Assembly (NCBI RefSeq): GCF_013404085.1
Contig: NZ_JABFHO010000001.1
Span: 3,359,001 to 3,423,000, forward strand
DNA: 64,000 nucleotides
DNA from: Winogradskyella helgolandensis
Lineage (GTDB): Bacteria > Bacteroidota > Bacteroidia > Flavobacteriales > Flavobacteriaceae
Direction of reading: 5' to 3'
Shown: piece after piece, positions 1 through 8,935 of the stretch
Layout: each line of letters starts with the position of its first letter
Numbering within the stretch: the first letter of the stretch is position 1
Notes under the pieces: model-generated
Databases searched by the model: none
What the model was told of the DNA's origin: nothing
The model's input: only the letters and a program-made list of their open reading frames with translations
Translations under genes and position numbers: made by a program

Positions 1-1070
1 CGCTCTCTAGCAATATTTAGAGCAGCATTATTTGTTGTTAAATTATTCACTTTAGCGTTATCTAAAATTTCGAGTGTAGTGTTATAGATATTCTCCGTTT
101 TACGCATTATCTCTTGTCTGTCGTAATTTTCTAATTCGGCGTAAACATTAATAATTCCACCTGCATTAATTAAAAAATCAGGAGCATAAACAATACCTCT
201 TTCTTGTAAAATTAAACCATGACTTTGCTCTTCTGCTAATTGATTATTGGCAGCTCCTGCAATTATTTTGGCCTTCAACTTATAAATAGTACTGTCATTT
301 ATGGTGGCTCCTAATGCACATGGTGCGTAAATATCCATGTCTTCACTATAAATATCATTACCACCATAAATCGTAACTCCGTATTTAGTGCGGACTTCTT
401 CTAAACGATCTTGACTAATATCTGCAATAGTAACATTAGCACCTTCGTTAACTAAATGTTCTACAAGGGCTTCACCAACATTTCCAATACCTTGGACATA
501 CACATTTTTACCTTCTAAGATATCTGATCCATACTTAAATTTTGCAGCAGCTTTCATTCCCATAAATACACCATAAGCAGTGATTGGTGATGGATTACCT
601 GCTCCACCTTTGCTTTCTGAAATACCGGTTACATAAGGAGTTACTTCTCTTACGGTATCCATATCTTCGGTAGTCATCCCAACATCTTCTGCCGTAATAT
701 AGCGTCCGCTTAATGAATGTACAAACTCACCAAAGCGTCTCATTAATTCTGGTGTTTTTTGTGTTTTAGCATCACCAATTATTACCGCTTTACCTCCACC
801 AAGGTTTAAACCCGTGATTGCAGATTTAAATGTCATACCACGAGATAAACGCAATACATCATTAAGTGCTTCCCATTCGTTAGCGTAATTCCACATTCTT
901 GTACCACCTAATGCTGGTCCTAAAACTGTGTTGTGAATACCAATTATAGCTTTTAAACCAGTATCTTTGTCGTTGCAAAAAACAATTTGCTCATGATCGT
1001 CAAAAGACTGCTGTCCGAAAACCGGATCCATTTTATTAAGTTCCTTTGAAGATATAATTTCTGAAGTCAT
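1..1070 (-). CDS. Glu/Leu/Phe/Val dehydrogenase, probably leucine dehydrogenase (3' end outside the window)
   Basis: NAD-dependent oxidative deaminase of branched-chain amino acids, inferred from the family. I translated it by hand from the minus strand because its stop codon lies left of the window. The N-terminal half has the dimerisation/catalytic part, with the motifs LGPALGGTRMW and GLNLGGGKAVI (catalytic lysine region). The C-terminal Rossmann half shows VQGIGNVGEALVEHL and APCALGATIND. About 356 codons are visible and the family is usually about 365 residues, so only a few C-terminal residues are missing. The start was taken at the ATG at 1070; an in-frame ATG two codons upstream (1076) is equally possible. 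Substrate choice among Leu, Val and Phe cannot be read from the sequence. Confidence 0.9.
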   Translation of the reverse strand, partial: MTSEIISSKELNKMDPVFGQQSFDDHEQIVFCNDKDTGLKAIIGIHNTVLGPALGGTRMWNYANEWEALNDVLRLSRGMTFKSAITGLNLGGGKAVIIGDAKTQKTPELMRRFGEFVHSLSGRYITAEDVGMTTEDMDTVREVTPYVTGISESKGGAGNPSPITAYGVFMGMKAAAKFKYGSDILEGKNVYVQGIGNVGEALVEHLVNEGANVTIADISQDRLEEVRTKYGVTIYGGNDIYSEDMDIYAPCALGATINDSTIYKLKAKIIAGAANNQLAEEQSHGLILQERGIVYAPDFLINAGGIINVYAELENYDRQEIMRKTENIYNTTLEILDNAKVNNLTTNNAALNIARE

Positions 1071-1177
1071 GTTCATTAAATTTTAGGGTGTTTTAAGATT
1101 TTCTAAAAACAACTCGCAAAAGTAAATTATAAATAAAGGATTAGCAAAATATTAACTATTAAATACGATTGTCACAA

Positions 1178-1185
1178 TACCTTTG
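1178..1185 (+). promoter_or_regulatory. Bacteroidetes -7 box (TACCTTTG)
   Basis: An exact match to the TAnnTTTG -7 consensus used by the Bacteroidetes housekeeping sigma factor, 17 bases before the ATG of the ABC exporter. No convincing TTG -33 element was found at the right spacing. Confidence 0.55.
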
Positions 1186-1202
1186 ACCTACTAAAGTACA
1201 TA

Positions 1203-2957
1203 ATGAAAGCATTAAAACATCTCAATAAATATTTCTATAAATACAGGTATCGTATTATTATAGGCATCTTTATCACCATCATCTCTAAGATATTTGCGCT
1301 CTTTACACCACGTTTAGTTGGTGCCTCTATTAATATTGTTTCTGACCGATTAGATGGAAACATCTCTGAAGAAATTTTCAGAAGTGAGTTAATAATAAAC
1401 ATTCTATATCTCGTTGGAGCCGCTGTAGTAGCCGGAATCTTTACTTTTTTAATGCGTCAAACCATTATTAATGTTTCTCGTTATGTAGAATTTGATCTTA
1501 AAAATGAAATTTATCAACATTACCAAGTTCTCTCTTTAAAATTTTATAAAGCCAATAGAACTGGTGATTTAATGAACCGTATTAGTGAAGATGTTGGTAA
1601 AGTAAGAATGTATGTTGGTCCTGCCATTATGTACACTATTAATACCATCACTTTATTTGCAGTGGCTATAATTTATATGGTAGACCGATCTCCTTCATTA
1701 ACATTATATACCTTACTCCCACTACCCTTTTTGTCTGTTGCTATTTATAAATTAAGTCGTTTAATTAATAAACGAAGTACTATTGTTCAGCAATCCTTAT
1801 CTACACTTTCTACTTATTCGCAAGAAACATTTAGTGGTATTTCGGTTATAAAATCTTATGGTATTGAGCCGAGAACAAATGTCGAATTTGAGAAACTATC
1901 TGCAGAAAACCGTCAGAAACAAATCAATCTAACTAAAGTACAAGCCTTGTTTTTTCCAATGATGGTATTACTAATTGGAGTCAGTAACCTTATTGTAATT
2001 TATGTTGGAGGTATGCAATATATGAATGGAGAAATTGAACAAATAGGAACCATCGCAGAGTTCATTATTTACGTTAATATGTTAACTTGGCCAGTGGCAA
2101 CTATAGGCTGGGTAACCTCATTGATACAACAAGCTGAAGCATCACAAGAGCGTATTAACGAATTTTTAAATACGGAACCAGATATAAAAAATACAGCAAC
2201 CGAACGCTCCACAATTAAAGGAGATATCGAATTTAAAAATGTGTCCTTTGTATACCCTGACACTAATATTGAAGCTTTGAAAGATGTCAGTTTCAAATTA
2301 AAATCAGGAGAAACTTTAGTGATTCTCGGAAAAACAGGCTCAGGAAAATCGACCATATTAGATTTAATAGGTCGCTTATATGATATTGATAAAGGCTCTA
2401 TTTTAATTGATAACACCGTTATTTCTGAGTTGAATCTTTTCAGCTTAAGAGAAAGTATTGGATATGTACCACAAGATGCCTTCTTGTTTTCAGATAGTAT
2501 AAAAAACAACATAAAATTTGGAAAGGAAGATGCTACAGATGATGAAGTCATAGAAGCTGCACAAAATGCTAAAGTTCATAAAAACATTATTGGTTTCAGC
2601 AAAGGCTATGATACTATTTTAGGAGAACGTGGATTAACATTATCTGGAGGACAAAAGCAGCGTGTATCGATAGCCAGAGCTATTATTAAAAAACCAGAGA
2701 TTTTATTATTTGATGATTGTTTGTCTGCTGTAGATACTGAAACGGAAGAAAAAATACTTAAGAATTTAGTAAAGCTTACTAAAGATAAAACAACGATTAT
2801 TGTGAGTCATCGTGTGTCTTCGGCTAAAAATGCAGATCACATTATTGTTTTAGACGACGGAAAAGTCATAGAGTCTGGAAACCACAAAAGCCTTATAAAT
2901 ACAGACAGCTACTACAACGAATTATACAAGAAACAACTCTCCGAAAAAGAAATGTAA
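1203..2957 (+). CDS. ABC exporter, fused permease and ATPase (MdlB/MsbA-like)
   Basis: Half-transporter of the type-1 exporter class, with an N-terminal transmembrane domain (about residues 1-310) and a C-terminal nucleotide-binding domain. Visible motifs are Walker A GKTGSGKST (376-384), Q-loop PQDAF (about 423), signature LSGGQKQR (480-487), Walker B ILLFDD (500-505) and the switch His in SHRVSS (536). The residue after the Walker B Asp is Asp505, where exporters normally have the catalytic Glu. In heterodimeric exporters this marks a degenerate ATP site, so a partner may be encoded elsewhere. The substrate is unknown; drugs or lipids are typical for the family. It stands alone with its own -7 box, and the DNA-binding gene downstream starts 66 bases later. 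Confidence 0.9.
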   Translation: MKALKHLNKYFYKYRYRIIIGIFITIISKIFALFTPRLVGASINIVSDRLDGNISEEIFRSELIINILYLVGAAVVAGIFTFLMRQTIINVSRYVEFDLKNEIYQHYQVLSLKFYKANRTGDLMNRISEDVGKVRMYVGPAIMYTINTITLFAVAIIYMVDRSPSLTLYTLLPLPFLSVAIYKLSRLINKRSTIVQQSLSTLSTYSQETFSGISVIKSYGIEPRTNVEFEKLSAENRQKQINLTKVQALFFPMMVLLIGVSNLIVIYVGGMQYMNGEIEQIGTIAEFIIYVNMLTWPVATIGWVTSLIQQAEASQERINEFLNTEPDIKNTATERSTIKGDIEFKNVSFVYPDTNIEALKDVSFKLKSGETLVILGKTGSGKSTILDLIGRLYDIDKGSILIDNTVISELNLFSLRESIGYVPQDAFLFSDSIKNNIKFGKEDATDDEVIEAAQNAKVHKNIIGFSKGYDTILGERGLTLSGGQKQRVSIARAIIKKPEILLFDDCLSAVDTETEEKILKNLVKLTKDKTTIIVSHRVSSAKNADHIIVLDDGKVIESGNHKSLINTDSYYNELYKKQLSEKEM

Positions 2958-3023
2958 TTATTTGTTGTTTACGTTACTTTTTTTTTAGATTTTTGGATTG
3001 AAATTAAAAAAATAGATTGAGTT

Positions 3024-3413
3024 ATGAGTGATTATGAAATGATGGATAAGGAAGAAATATATTCCAAAGTATTGCGTGCAGGAAGAAGAACCTATTTCTT
3101 TGATGTGAGAGCTACAAAAGCTGGTGATTATTATTTAACGGTTACGGAAAGTAAAAAATTCACTAACGATGATGGATCTTTTCATTATAAAAAACATAAA
3201 ATTTATCTTTATAAAGAAGATTTTACTGAGTTTAAAGAAATTTTAGCTGAAATGACCGATTATATCATTAATGAAAAAGGTCAGGAAGTCATTAGCGAAC
3301 GTCACCAAAAAGACTTTAAACGTGAAGATGATTTTGTAGCTCAAGAAGCAAAAACACCAGAAGATACGAAGAGCATTGATAGCTTTACAGATATTAGTTT
3401 CGACGATATCTAA
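3024..3413 (+). CDS. PUR-family DNA/RNA-binding protein (DUF3276)
   Basis: Small protein of the bacterial PUR-alpha-like family, which binds single-stranded nucleic acid in characterised members. The PUR repeat-like core spans roughly residues 10-85, with the pattern IYSKVLRAGRRTYFFDVR followed by beta strands around YYLTVTESKK and the helix EDFTEFKEILAEM. The C-terminal 40 residues are charged and probably disordered. Length (129 aa) fits the flavobacterial family. It follows the ABC exporter on the same strand, but the 66-base gap gives no strong reason for a shared job. The cellular target is not known. Confidence 0.85.
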   Translation: MSDYEMMDKEEIYSKVLRAGRRTYFFDVRATKAGDYYLTVTESKKFTNDDGSFHYKKHKIYLYKEDFTEFKEILAEMTDYIINEKGQEVISERHQKDFKREDDFVAQEAKTPEDTKSIDSFTDISFDDI

Positions 3414-3498
3414 AAAACTGCATCTGTTAAATTATAACAAACCTTGGCAATAATTGTCAGGGTTTTTCTATTTTTAAGCACTAACCAAGCTTATTCCT

Positions 3499-6006
3499 AT
3501 GCAACGCATTCTTCTACTCCTAATTCTTACAACCACCACAATTTTTTCACAATCGCAAACGGAATTATCCTATTACTTACCACAAAATATACAATTAAAT
3601 CCAATCATACCAACACCACAAAGTGTTATCGGACATAACGTTGGTGAGTGGCATGTTACACACGACAAATTGGTAGAATACATGAAGGCTTTAGCAAATG
3701 CCTCAGATAGAATAACAATAGAAGACAGAGGTAAAACTTTTGAAGACAGACCACTTCTTCTACTTACCATAACATCATCAGAAAATCATAAAAATTTAGA
3801 GGCCATTCAATTTGCTCATATTGAAGCTACCGAATCCAATTCGGCAAACATAGAAAACAGACCCATTGTAGTTTACCAAGGGTTTTCAATCCATGGTAAT
3901 GAACCAAGTGGATCTAATGCTGCTTTATTAGTCGCCTATTATTTGGCAGCAGCTGAAGGTTCAGAAATTGATGATTTATTAAAAAACACGGTAATTTTGT
4001 TTGATCCTTCTTTAAATCCAGATGGTTTACAACGCTTCGCCTATTGGGCAAATACAAACAAAAATATTCATCTAAATCCAGATCCTAACGATAGAGAATA
4101 CAGTGAAATTTGGCCTGGTGGACGTACCAATCATTATTGGTTTGATATGAATAGAGATTGGCTACCTGTGCAACTTCCAGAATCTAGAGCACGCATAGAA
4201 ACCTATCATAATTGGTTACCAAATATTTTAACAGATCATCATGAAATGGGAACCAATGCCAGTTTCTTTTTTCAACCTGGTATTCCGTCGCGTACACATC
4301 CTTTAACTCCGCAATTAAATCAAGATTTAACTAAAGGTATAGCGACCTATCACGCGAAGGCTTTAGACAAAATAGGCTCTTTATATTATTCTGAAGAAAG
4401 TTTTGATGACTTCTACTACGGAAAAGGATCAACATTTCCAGATATTAACGGAGGCATTGGGATTTTGTTTGAACAGGCAAGTTCTCGTGGCCATGTACAA
4501 GAAAGTGAGAATGGGTTGTTAACCTTTCCATTCACGATTAAAAATCAATATACAGCTGCTTTTTCTACACTTGAAGCTGCCAATAGCATGCGGAAAGACA
4601 TTTTAGAGTATCAACATAGCTTCTTCAAAAATGCAAGAACTGAGGCTTCTAAAGAAGGTAAAAATGCTATTGTTTTTGGAGATGAAAAAGATGCCGCTAA
4701 AACCTATCACTTAGCAGAAATATTGAAACGTCATCGCATTTCGTTTCACCATTTAAAATCAGATTTTACTAAGGACGGAAAAAACTATAAGAAAGGTTAT
4801 AGTTATGTGGTTCCAAAGAATCAAAAGAATACACGTTTAATCAATGCCATGTTCGAAAAACGAACCACGTTTGAAGATAGCTTATTTTATGACATTTCAG
4901 CATGGACATTTCCCTTAGCGTTCAACTTAGATTATACAGAAACCACGACTGCCAAAGCAGGAAATGAAGTCACCGATTTAAAACAACACCAAGGAGGTGT
5001 CAGTTCAAAAAGTGAATACGCTTATTTATTTGAATGGCACGAGTATTACTCACCAAAATTATTAAATGCAATTTTAAAGAAAGGTTTAAGAGCCAAGGTT
5101 GCTATGAAACGTTTTAAAGCTAATGGTAAATCTTACGACTATGGAACGATTATGATTCCAGCTAAAAATCAAAATTTAACCACTACTGAAATATATAATT
5201 TTTTAAATGAAACAGCACAAGAAAGTCATATTACAATTACTACAGTTTCAACAGGTTTAAACGACGGTATTGATTTGGGAAGTCGAAATTTTAGCAACCT
5301 AGAATTACCAAAAATCGCCCTTTTAGTTGGTGATGGGATGACCTCTTATGACGCTGGAGAAATCTGGCATTTATTTGATACACGATACGATATTATAGCT
5401 ACCAAACTAGATACGAAAAGCATTAGCAGAGCAGATTTAAGCCGGTATAATACTATTATCATGGTGAATTCTAATTCTGGATTAAGCGAAAGCAGCACTA
5501 AGAAATTGCAATCGTGGATTTCAAATGGAGGCACTTTAGTCGCTTATAAAAATGCTTTAAAATGGTTGAACTCCAAAAAAATAATGACCATTGATTTTAA
5601 GAAAAGTAAACTCAAAGCAAAAAACATTAGCTACGAAGAACGTAGTGATTTTAGAGGTGCACAAGTGATTGGTGGTGCTATTTTTGAAACCGAATTAGAC
5701 CGCTCCCATCCTATTAGTTTTGGTTATAAAAATGATAAATTGGCGTTGTTTAGAAATTCGACTTTATTCATAAATGAAGACAAAAACAGTTATAACAATC
5801 CTATTCAGTACTCTAAAAACCCATTGTTAAGTGGTTATATTTCAGGACAAAATTTAGATAGTATTAGTAAAACCGTGCCTTTTAAAATCGGAAAAATCGG
5901 TAGAGGAAAAATTATAGGCTTTACAGACAATACTAATTTTAGAGCCTTTTGGTATGGTACTAATAAGCTGTTAATGAATGCTATTTTCTTTAGAGAAGAG
6001 ATGTAG
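3499..6006 (+). CDS. Secreted M14-family zinc carboxypeptidase
   Basis: Exported metallopeptidase of the M14 (carboxypeptidase A-like) family. A signal peptide covers residues 1-18 (hydrophobic core LLLLILTTTTIF, then SQS). The zinc ligands are visible as H132-x-x-E135 in SIHGNEPSG and as His247 in TDHHEMG. NPDG (173-176) and the substrate-binding pair Asn218-Arg219 in DMNRDW are also present. The peptidase domain ends near residue 380. The remaining 450 residues look like a glutamine-amidotransferase-like beta domain seen in similar Bacteroidetes peptidases. At 835 aa it has the usual length of this large subgroup. Its stop codon runs straight into a short tandem repeat. Confidence 0.88.
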   Translation: MQRILLLLILTTTTIFSQSQTELSYYLPQNIQLNPIIPTPQSVIGHNVGEWHVTHDKLVEYMKALANASDRITIEDRGKTFEDRPLLLLTITSSENHKNLEAIQFAHIEATESNSANIENRPIVVYQGFSIHGNEPSGSNAALLVAYYLAAAEGSEIDDLLKNTVILFDPSLNPDGLQRFAYWANTNKNIHLNPDPNDREYSEIWPGGRTNHYWFDMNRDWLPVQLPESRARIETYHNWLPNILTDHHEMGTNASFFFQPGIPSRTHPLTPQLNQDLTKGIATYHAKALDKIGSLYYSEESFDDFYYGKGSTFPDINGGIGILFEQASSRGHVQESENGLLTFPFTIKNQYTAAFSTLEAANSMRKDILEYQHSFFKNARTEASKEGKNAIVFGDEKDAAKTYHLAEILKRHRISFHHLKSDFTKDGKNYKKGYSYVVPKNQKNTRLINAMFEKRTTFEDSLFYDISAWTFPLAFNLDYTETTTAKAGNEVTDLKQHQGGVSSKSEYAYLFEWHEYYSPKLLNAILKKGLRAKVAMKRFKANGKSYDYGTIMIPAKNQNLTTTEIYNFLNETAQESHITITTVSTGLNDGIDLGSRNFSNLELPKIALLVGDGMTSYDAGEIWHLFDTRYDIIATKLDTKSISRADLSRYNTIIMVNSNSGLSESSTKKLQSWISNGGTLVAYKNALKWLNSKKIMTIDFKKSKLKAKNISYEERSDFRGAQVIGGAIFETELDRSHPISFGYKNDKLALFRNSTLFINEDKNSYNNPIQYSKNPLLSGYISGQNLDSISKTVPFKIGKIGRGKIIGFTDNTNFRAFWYGTNKLLMNAIFFREEM

Positions 6007-6030
6007 TTGGTTGTTGGTTGTTGGTTGTTG
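6006..6030. repeat. Short tandem repeat, 7-bp unit, after the M14 gene
   Basis: About 3.5 copies of a GTTGGTT unit. They begin at the last base of the stop codon of the M14 peptidase gene. Confidence 0.75.
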
Positions 6031-6077
6031 AAAATAATATTTTCCTGACCTCTTATATTTTTATTTTTAAAATCTAA

Positions 6078-6105
6078 AATTTCAAGACTTTAAAACTTTG
6101 AAATT
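6078..6105 (-). terminator. Possible weak terminator after the csaA-like gene
   Basis: AATTTCAA and TTGAAATT can pair as an 8-bp stem with a 12-base loop, just downstream of the minus-strand stop codon. The T tract after it is broken (TTAGATTTT), so the call is weak. The stem is entirely A/T-rich. Confidence 0.3.
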
Positions 6106-6113
6106 AAAAAAAC

Positions 6114-6449
6114 TTAAGACACCTGAGAACCATTTTTAACCTTAGTTTCTGGATGCAGAAGAAACACGTCATTTTCTTTTACAGCACCTACAACCAAACA
6201 TTCGCTCATAAAATTGGCTATTTGCTTTTTAGGAAAATTAACCACAGCTACAATTTGACGACTCAACAAACCATCTTTTTGGTATTGTGTTGTTATTTGA
6301 GCAGACGACTTTTTTACCCCTAATGCTCCAAAATCTATTGACAACTGATACGCAGGCCTATGAGCATTTGGAAAATCGTTTACTTCTATAATTGTCCCAA
6401 TTCGTAAATCTACCTTTGTAAAGTCTTCAAATGTTATTATCTTTTCCAT
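6114..6449 (-). CDS. csaA: tRNA-binding domain protein, CsaA type
   Basis: Single OB-fold protein of the CsaA family, which binds tRNA and has been described as an export-related chaperone in Bacillus. The fold begins with FEDFTKVDLRIGTIIEV, and the family signatures FPKKQIANFMSE and LVVGAV follow in the second half. The whole protein (111 aa) is the domain, as is normal for CsaA. It is divergently placed against the thioredoxin-fold gene, with only 35 bases between the start codons, so the two probably share a promoter region. The physiological role in Bacteroidetes is unproven. Confidence 0.85.
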   Translation of the reverse strand: MEKIITFEDFTKVDLRIGTIIEVNDFPNAHRPAYQLSIDFGALGVKKSSAQITTQYQKDGLLSRQIVAVVNFPKKQIANFMSECLVVGAVKENDVFLLHPETKVKNGSQVS

Positions 6450-6484
6450 TTAGTAAAATTAACGAATAAAATAGACATTATATA

Positions 6485-7039
6485 ATGGCCAGAACCGAAT
6501 CTAATATGCTGCCTTTGGGCACCAAAGCACCAGATTTTAATATCATAGATACTTTAGATAATACAAAAAAATCACTCAGCGAACTAAAAGGTATCACAGG
6601 CACATTGGTGATGTTTATTTGTAACCACTGCCCTTTTGTAATTCATGTCAGCACAGAATTATCGCAATTGGCTAAAGATTATGTTTCAAAAGGCATTAAT
6701 TGTATAGCCATTTCGAGCAATGATGCTGAAAATTATCCACAAGATCGGCCAGAACTAATGGCTAAAAACGCCATAGATAACGATTATATTTTTCCGTATT
6801 TGTACGACCAAACTCAAGAGGTTGCCAAAGCATATGATGCTGCTTGTACACCAGATTTCTTCTTATTTGATTCCAATTTAAAATTAGTTTACACAGGTCA
6901 ATTAGATGATTCTAGACCAGGAAATGGAAACCCTATAACTGGAGAAGACCTAAGAGCCGCCATGACAGCTTTAGTTAATAAAGAAGCTGTAAACCCAGAT
7001 CAAAAGCCTAGCATGGGTTGTGGTATTAAGTGGATCTAG
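6485..7039 (+). CDS. Thioredoxin-fold redoxin family protein
   Basis: AhpC/TSA-like thioredoxin-fold protein of the group with the Cys-x-x-Cys motif CNHCPF (Cys46 and Cys49). A further cysteine sits near the end in GCGIKW (Cys179). The fold starts with APDFNIIDTL and includes the cis-Pro strand TPDFFLFD. There is no signal peptide, so a cytoplasmic thiol-disulfide or peroxide-related function is likely, but the substrate is not known. Length (184 aa) fits the family. The gene starts 35 bases from the divergent csaA-like gene. Confidence 0.82.
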   Translation: MARTESNMLPLGTKAPDFNIIDTLDNTKKSLSELKGITGTLVMFICNHCPFVIHVSTELSQLAKDYVSKGINCIAISSNDAENYPQDRPELMAKNAIDNDYIFPYLYDQTQEVAKAYDAACTPDFFLFDSNLKLVYTGQLDDSRPGNGNPITGEDLRAAMTALVNKEAVNPDQKPSMGCGIKWI

Positions 7040-7144
7040 GTTTAATTAGAATTAAACTCGTTTTAAAATGATTGTAGAGTCAAAAACTCTTCCTATCGAG
7101 AAAACAGTATGAGATAAAATGTATATCTATAAGTATTTAACACG

Positions 7145-7156
7145 TTTACCTCATTA
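7145..7156. repeat. Left arm of a 12-bp inverted repeat flanking the esterase gene
   Basis: TTTACCTCATTA lies 18 bases before the esterase ATG. Its exact reverse complement TAATGAGGTAAA occurs at 8399-8410 across the gene's stop codon. The meaning is unknown. Confidence 0.6.
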
Positions 7157-7174
7157 AAACAAACGAACTAACAA

Positions 7175-8401
7175 ATGAAAAAACTACATTTAATTTACTT
7201 TCTATGTTTAACTCTATTTACTGCGAATGGACAGAATAATAATGATATTATTATCGGCAAAACGGATAGCTTAAATTCAAAAATATTAAAAGAACAGAGA
7301 AATATTTGGGTTCATATCCCGAAAGAATATTCAGATGGATTAATAGAAAAGAAAAATTACCCTGTTGTTTATCTTCTAGATGGAGATACTCATTTTCACG
7401 CAGTCGTTGGAATGATTCAACAATTAAGTTCTTTAGGTGGAGGTTCAGTTTTTCCAAAAATGATTGTGGTTGGAATTCTTAATACAAATAGAACAAGAGA
7501 TTTGACACCTACAAAGGGAAAACCCGACTCTTCTACAGACAGTAATATGATTGCTAATTCAGGTGGAGGTGAGAATTTTATGCTATTTATTGAAAAAGAG
7601 CTAATTCCTTATATGGAATCTAATTATCCTACAGATTTATATCGCACCTTTATTGGTCATTCATTTGGAGGTCTTACTGTAATGAATACATTAATAGAAA
7701 AACCCTATTTATTTAATTCTTATGTTGCAATTGACCCATCAATGTCGTGGGATAATAAAAATTTGTTAAGAAAAATTAAGAAAACGTCTCTCGACGGAAA
7801 GTATAGTAGCAAAAATCTTTTTCTAGGAATTGCAAATACTATGAGTGAAGATATGGATACAGTAACTGTAAAAAAAGATACCACTGCCGGAACAAGGCAT
7901 ATACGTGCTATCTTAGAACTTAATGATTACTTGAAGAATGACACTGAAAAAAATATATCGTTTAAAGGAGAATATTATAAAGACGACCACCACGGTTCTG
8001 TCCCATTAATTGCCGTATATGATGCTTTGCGGTTTATTTTCGAATTCTATCTCTTAAAGCTTGATTTTGTTCATCCTAAAAGTGTGACTTTAAAAAAAGT
8101 TGAAAATCACTACAAGAAATTATCAAGAGAGTTTGGTAGAGAGATAAAACCAGAAGAAGAATTATCAAATATGCTAGGTTATTGGTTGATGAGTAAAAAA
8201 GAATTTGAGAATTCGGAACAATTTTTTAATCTTAATGTGAAGAATTATCCTGAAAGTTTTAACGCTTATCATTCACTTGGAGATTTTTATCTAGCTATTG
8301 AAAATAAAGAAAAGGCTATTGAAAATTATAAAAAATCAGTTTCCTTAAATATAGATTCTCTTTCTAAAGATAAATTGAAAGAATTGGAAAAGAAAAAATA
8401 A
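7175..8401 (+). CDS. Secreted esterase (Fes/IroE-like alpha/beta hydrolase) with C-terminal TPR
   Basis: Putative periplasmic esterase of the PF00756 type. A signal peptide covers residues 1-19 (LIYFLCLTLFTANG). The alpha/beta-hydrolase core has the nucleophile elbow GHSFGG with Ser163. Candidate acid residues lie around Asp187, and a histidine pair lies at 272-273 in DDHHGS. From about residue 330 a pair of tetratricopeptide-like helices follows (FNAYHSLGDFYLAIENKEKA). Family members hydrolyse ester-linked substrates such as siderophores or acetylated sugars; none can be assigned here. The gene is bracketed by a perfect 12-bp inverted repeat whose right arm overlaps the stop codon. Confidence 0.82.
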   Translation: MKKLHLIYFLCLTLFTANGQNNNDIIIGKTDSLNSKILKEQRNIWVHIPKEYSDGLIEKKNYPVVYLLDGDTHFHAVVGMIQQLSSLGGGSVFPKMIVVGILNTNRTRDLTPTKGKPDSSTDSNMIANSGGGENFMLFIEKELIPYMESNYPTDLYRTFIGHSFGGLTVMNTLIEKPYLFNSYVAIDPSMSWDNKNLLRKIKKTSLDGKYSSKNLFLGIANTMSEDMDTVTVKKDTTAGTRHIRAILELNDYLKNDTEKNISFKGEYYKDDHHGSVPLIAVYDALRFIFEFYLLKLDFVHPKSVTLKKVENHYKKLSREFGREIKPEEELSNMLGYWLMSKKEFENSEQFFNLNVKNYPESFNAYHSLGDFYLAIENKEKAIENYKKSVSLNIDSLSKDKLKELEKKK

Positions 8402-8410
8402 TGAGGTAAA
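8399..8410. repeat. Right arm of the 12-bp inverted repeat flanking the esterase gene
   Basis: TAATGAGGTAAA includes the TAA stop of the esterase gene and is the exact reverse complement of the element at 7145-7156. Confidence 0.6.
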
Positions 8411-8485
8411 AACACCTTATATAATTAATATCTTGTTCTCACCTACTTTCAAAATAATGTGATACCGTAACTAAAAACAAAACCA

Positions 8486-8707
8486 ATGAAAAAAAACAGC
8501 TTATATTATTTTAAAAGAGCTTTGATGCTTAGTATTCCAATGGCCATATTTGTAATTGTTCGTGATTTGTTTGATTTAGAACTTTACAACAGTTCTACTA
8601 TTTTGAAAACATTTGCAAAAGGACTTTTTGTTGGCATTATAACTGGTCTTATCTTAGGGATTATAAATATTTTCGCGAAAGTAGACACTTTAATTAAAAA
8701 GGAATAA
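8486..8707 (+). CDS. Small two-helix membrane protein, unknown function
   Basis: A 73-residue protein with two predicted membrane helices, around ALMLSIPMAIFVIV (13-26) and FVGIITGLILGIINIF (48-63). They are joined by a short loop with acidic residues (RDLFDLEL). The N-terminus is strongly basic (KKNS plus KRA), suggesting it faces the cytoplasm. I do not recognise a family. It follows the esterase gene by 84 bases on the same strand and could be co-transcribed. It has a reasonable ATG and ordinary flavobacterial composition, so I regard it as real. Confidence 0.6.
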   Translation: MKKNSLYYFKRALMLSIPMAIFVIVRDLFDLELYNSSTILKTFAKGLFVGIITGLILGIINIFAKVDTLIKKE

Positions 8708-8902
8708 ATTTAATATGTTGAGTTTTAAATGGTTTGAAAAATTAAATTCTGTGGTATAAAAACGGATTTCTATTCGTAATTAAAGACATCAAATAATAAT
8801 CCTTATTTGGCAATAGTATTTATCACAATAGCGCTTCAAGTTACAAAACCACAACACGTTTAAATAAAACGAATCCTTCACAAGTCAGCCATTTCAAATT
8901 AT

Positions 8903-8910
8903 TATCTTTG
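8903..8910 (+). promoter_or_regulatory. Bacteroidetes -7 box (TATCTTTG)
   Basis: Exact TAnnTTTG match, 25 bases before the lipoate-protein ligase ATG. No clear -33 TTG was seen. Confidence 0.55.
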
Positions 8911-8935
8911 TTTAGGACAAAATTAGTTAAACCTT

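Noticed and set aside
2069-2551. Minus-strand ORF inside the ABC exporter gene
   Set aside because: It is a shadow of the exporter frame: the sense frame has intact ATPase motifs and the reverse translation resembles no protein.
8708-8935. Integron-like attachment site in the gap before lplA
   Set aside because: The GC-richer stretch did not form the expected paired core sites, and no integrase or cassette series is present.
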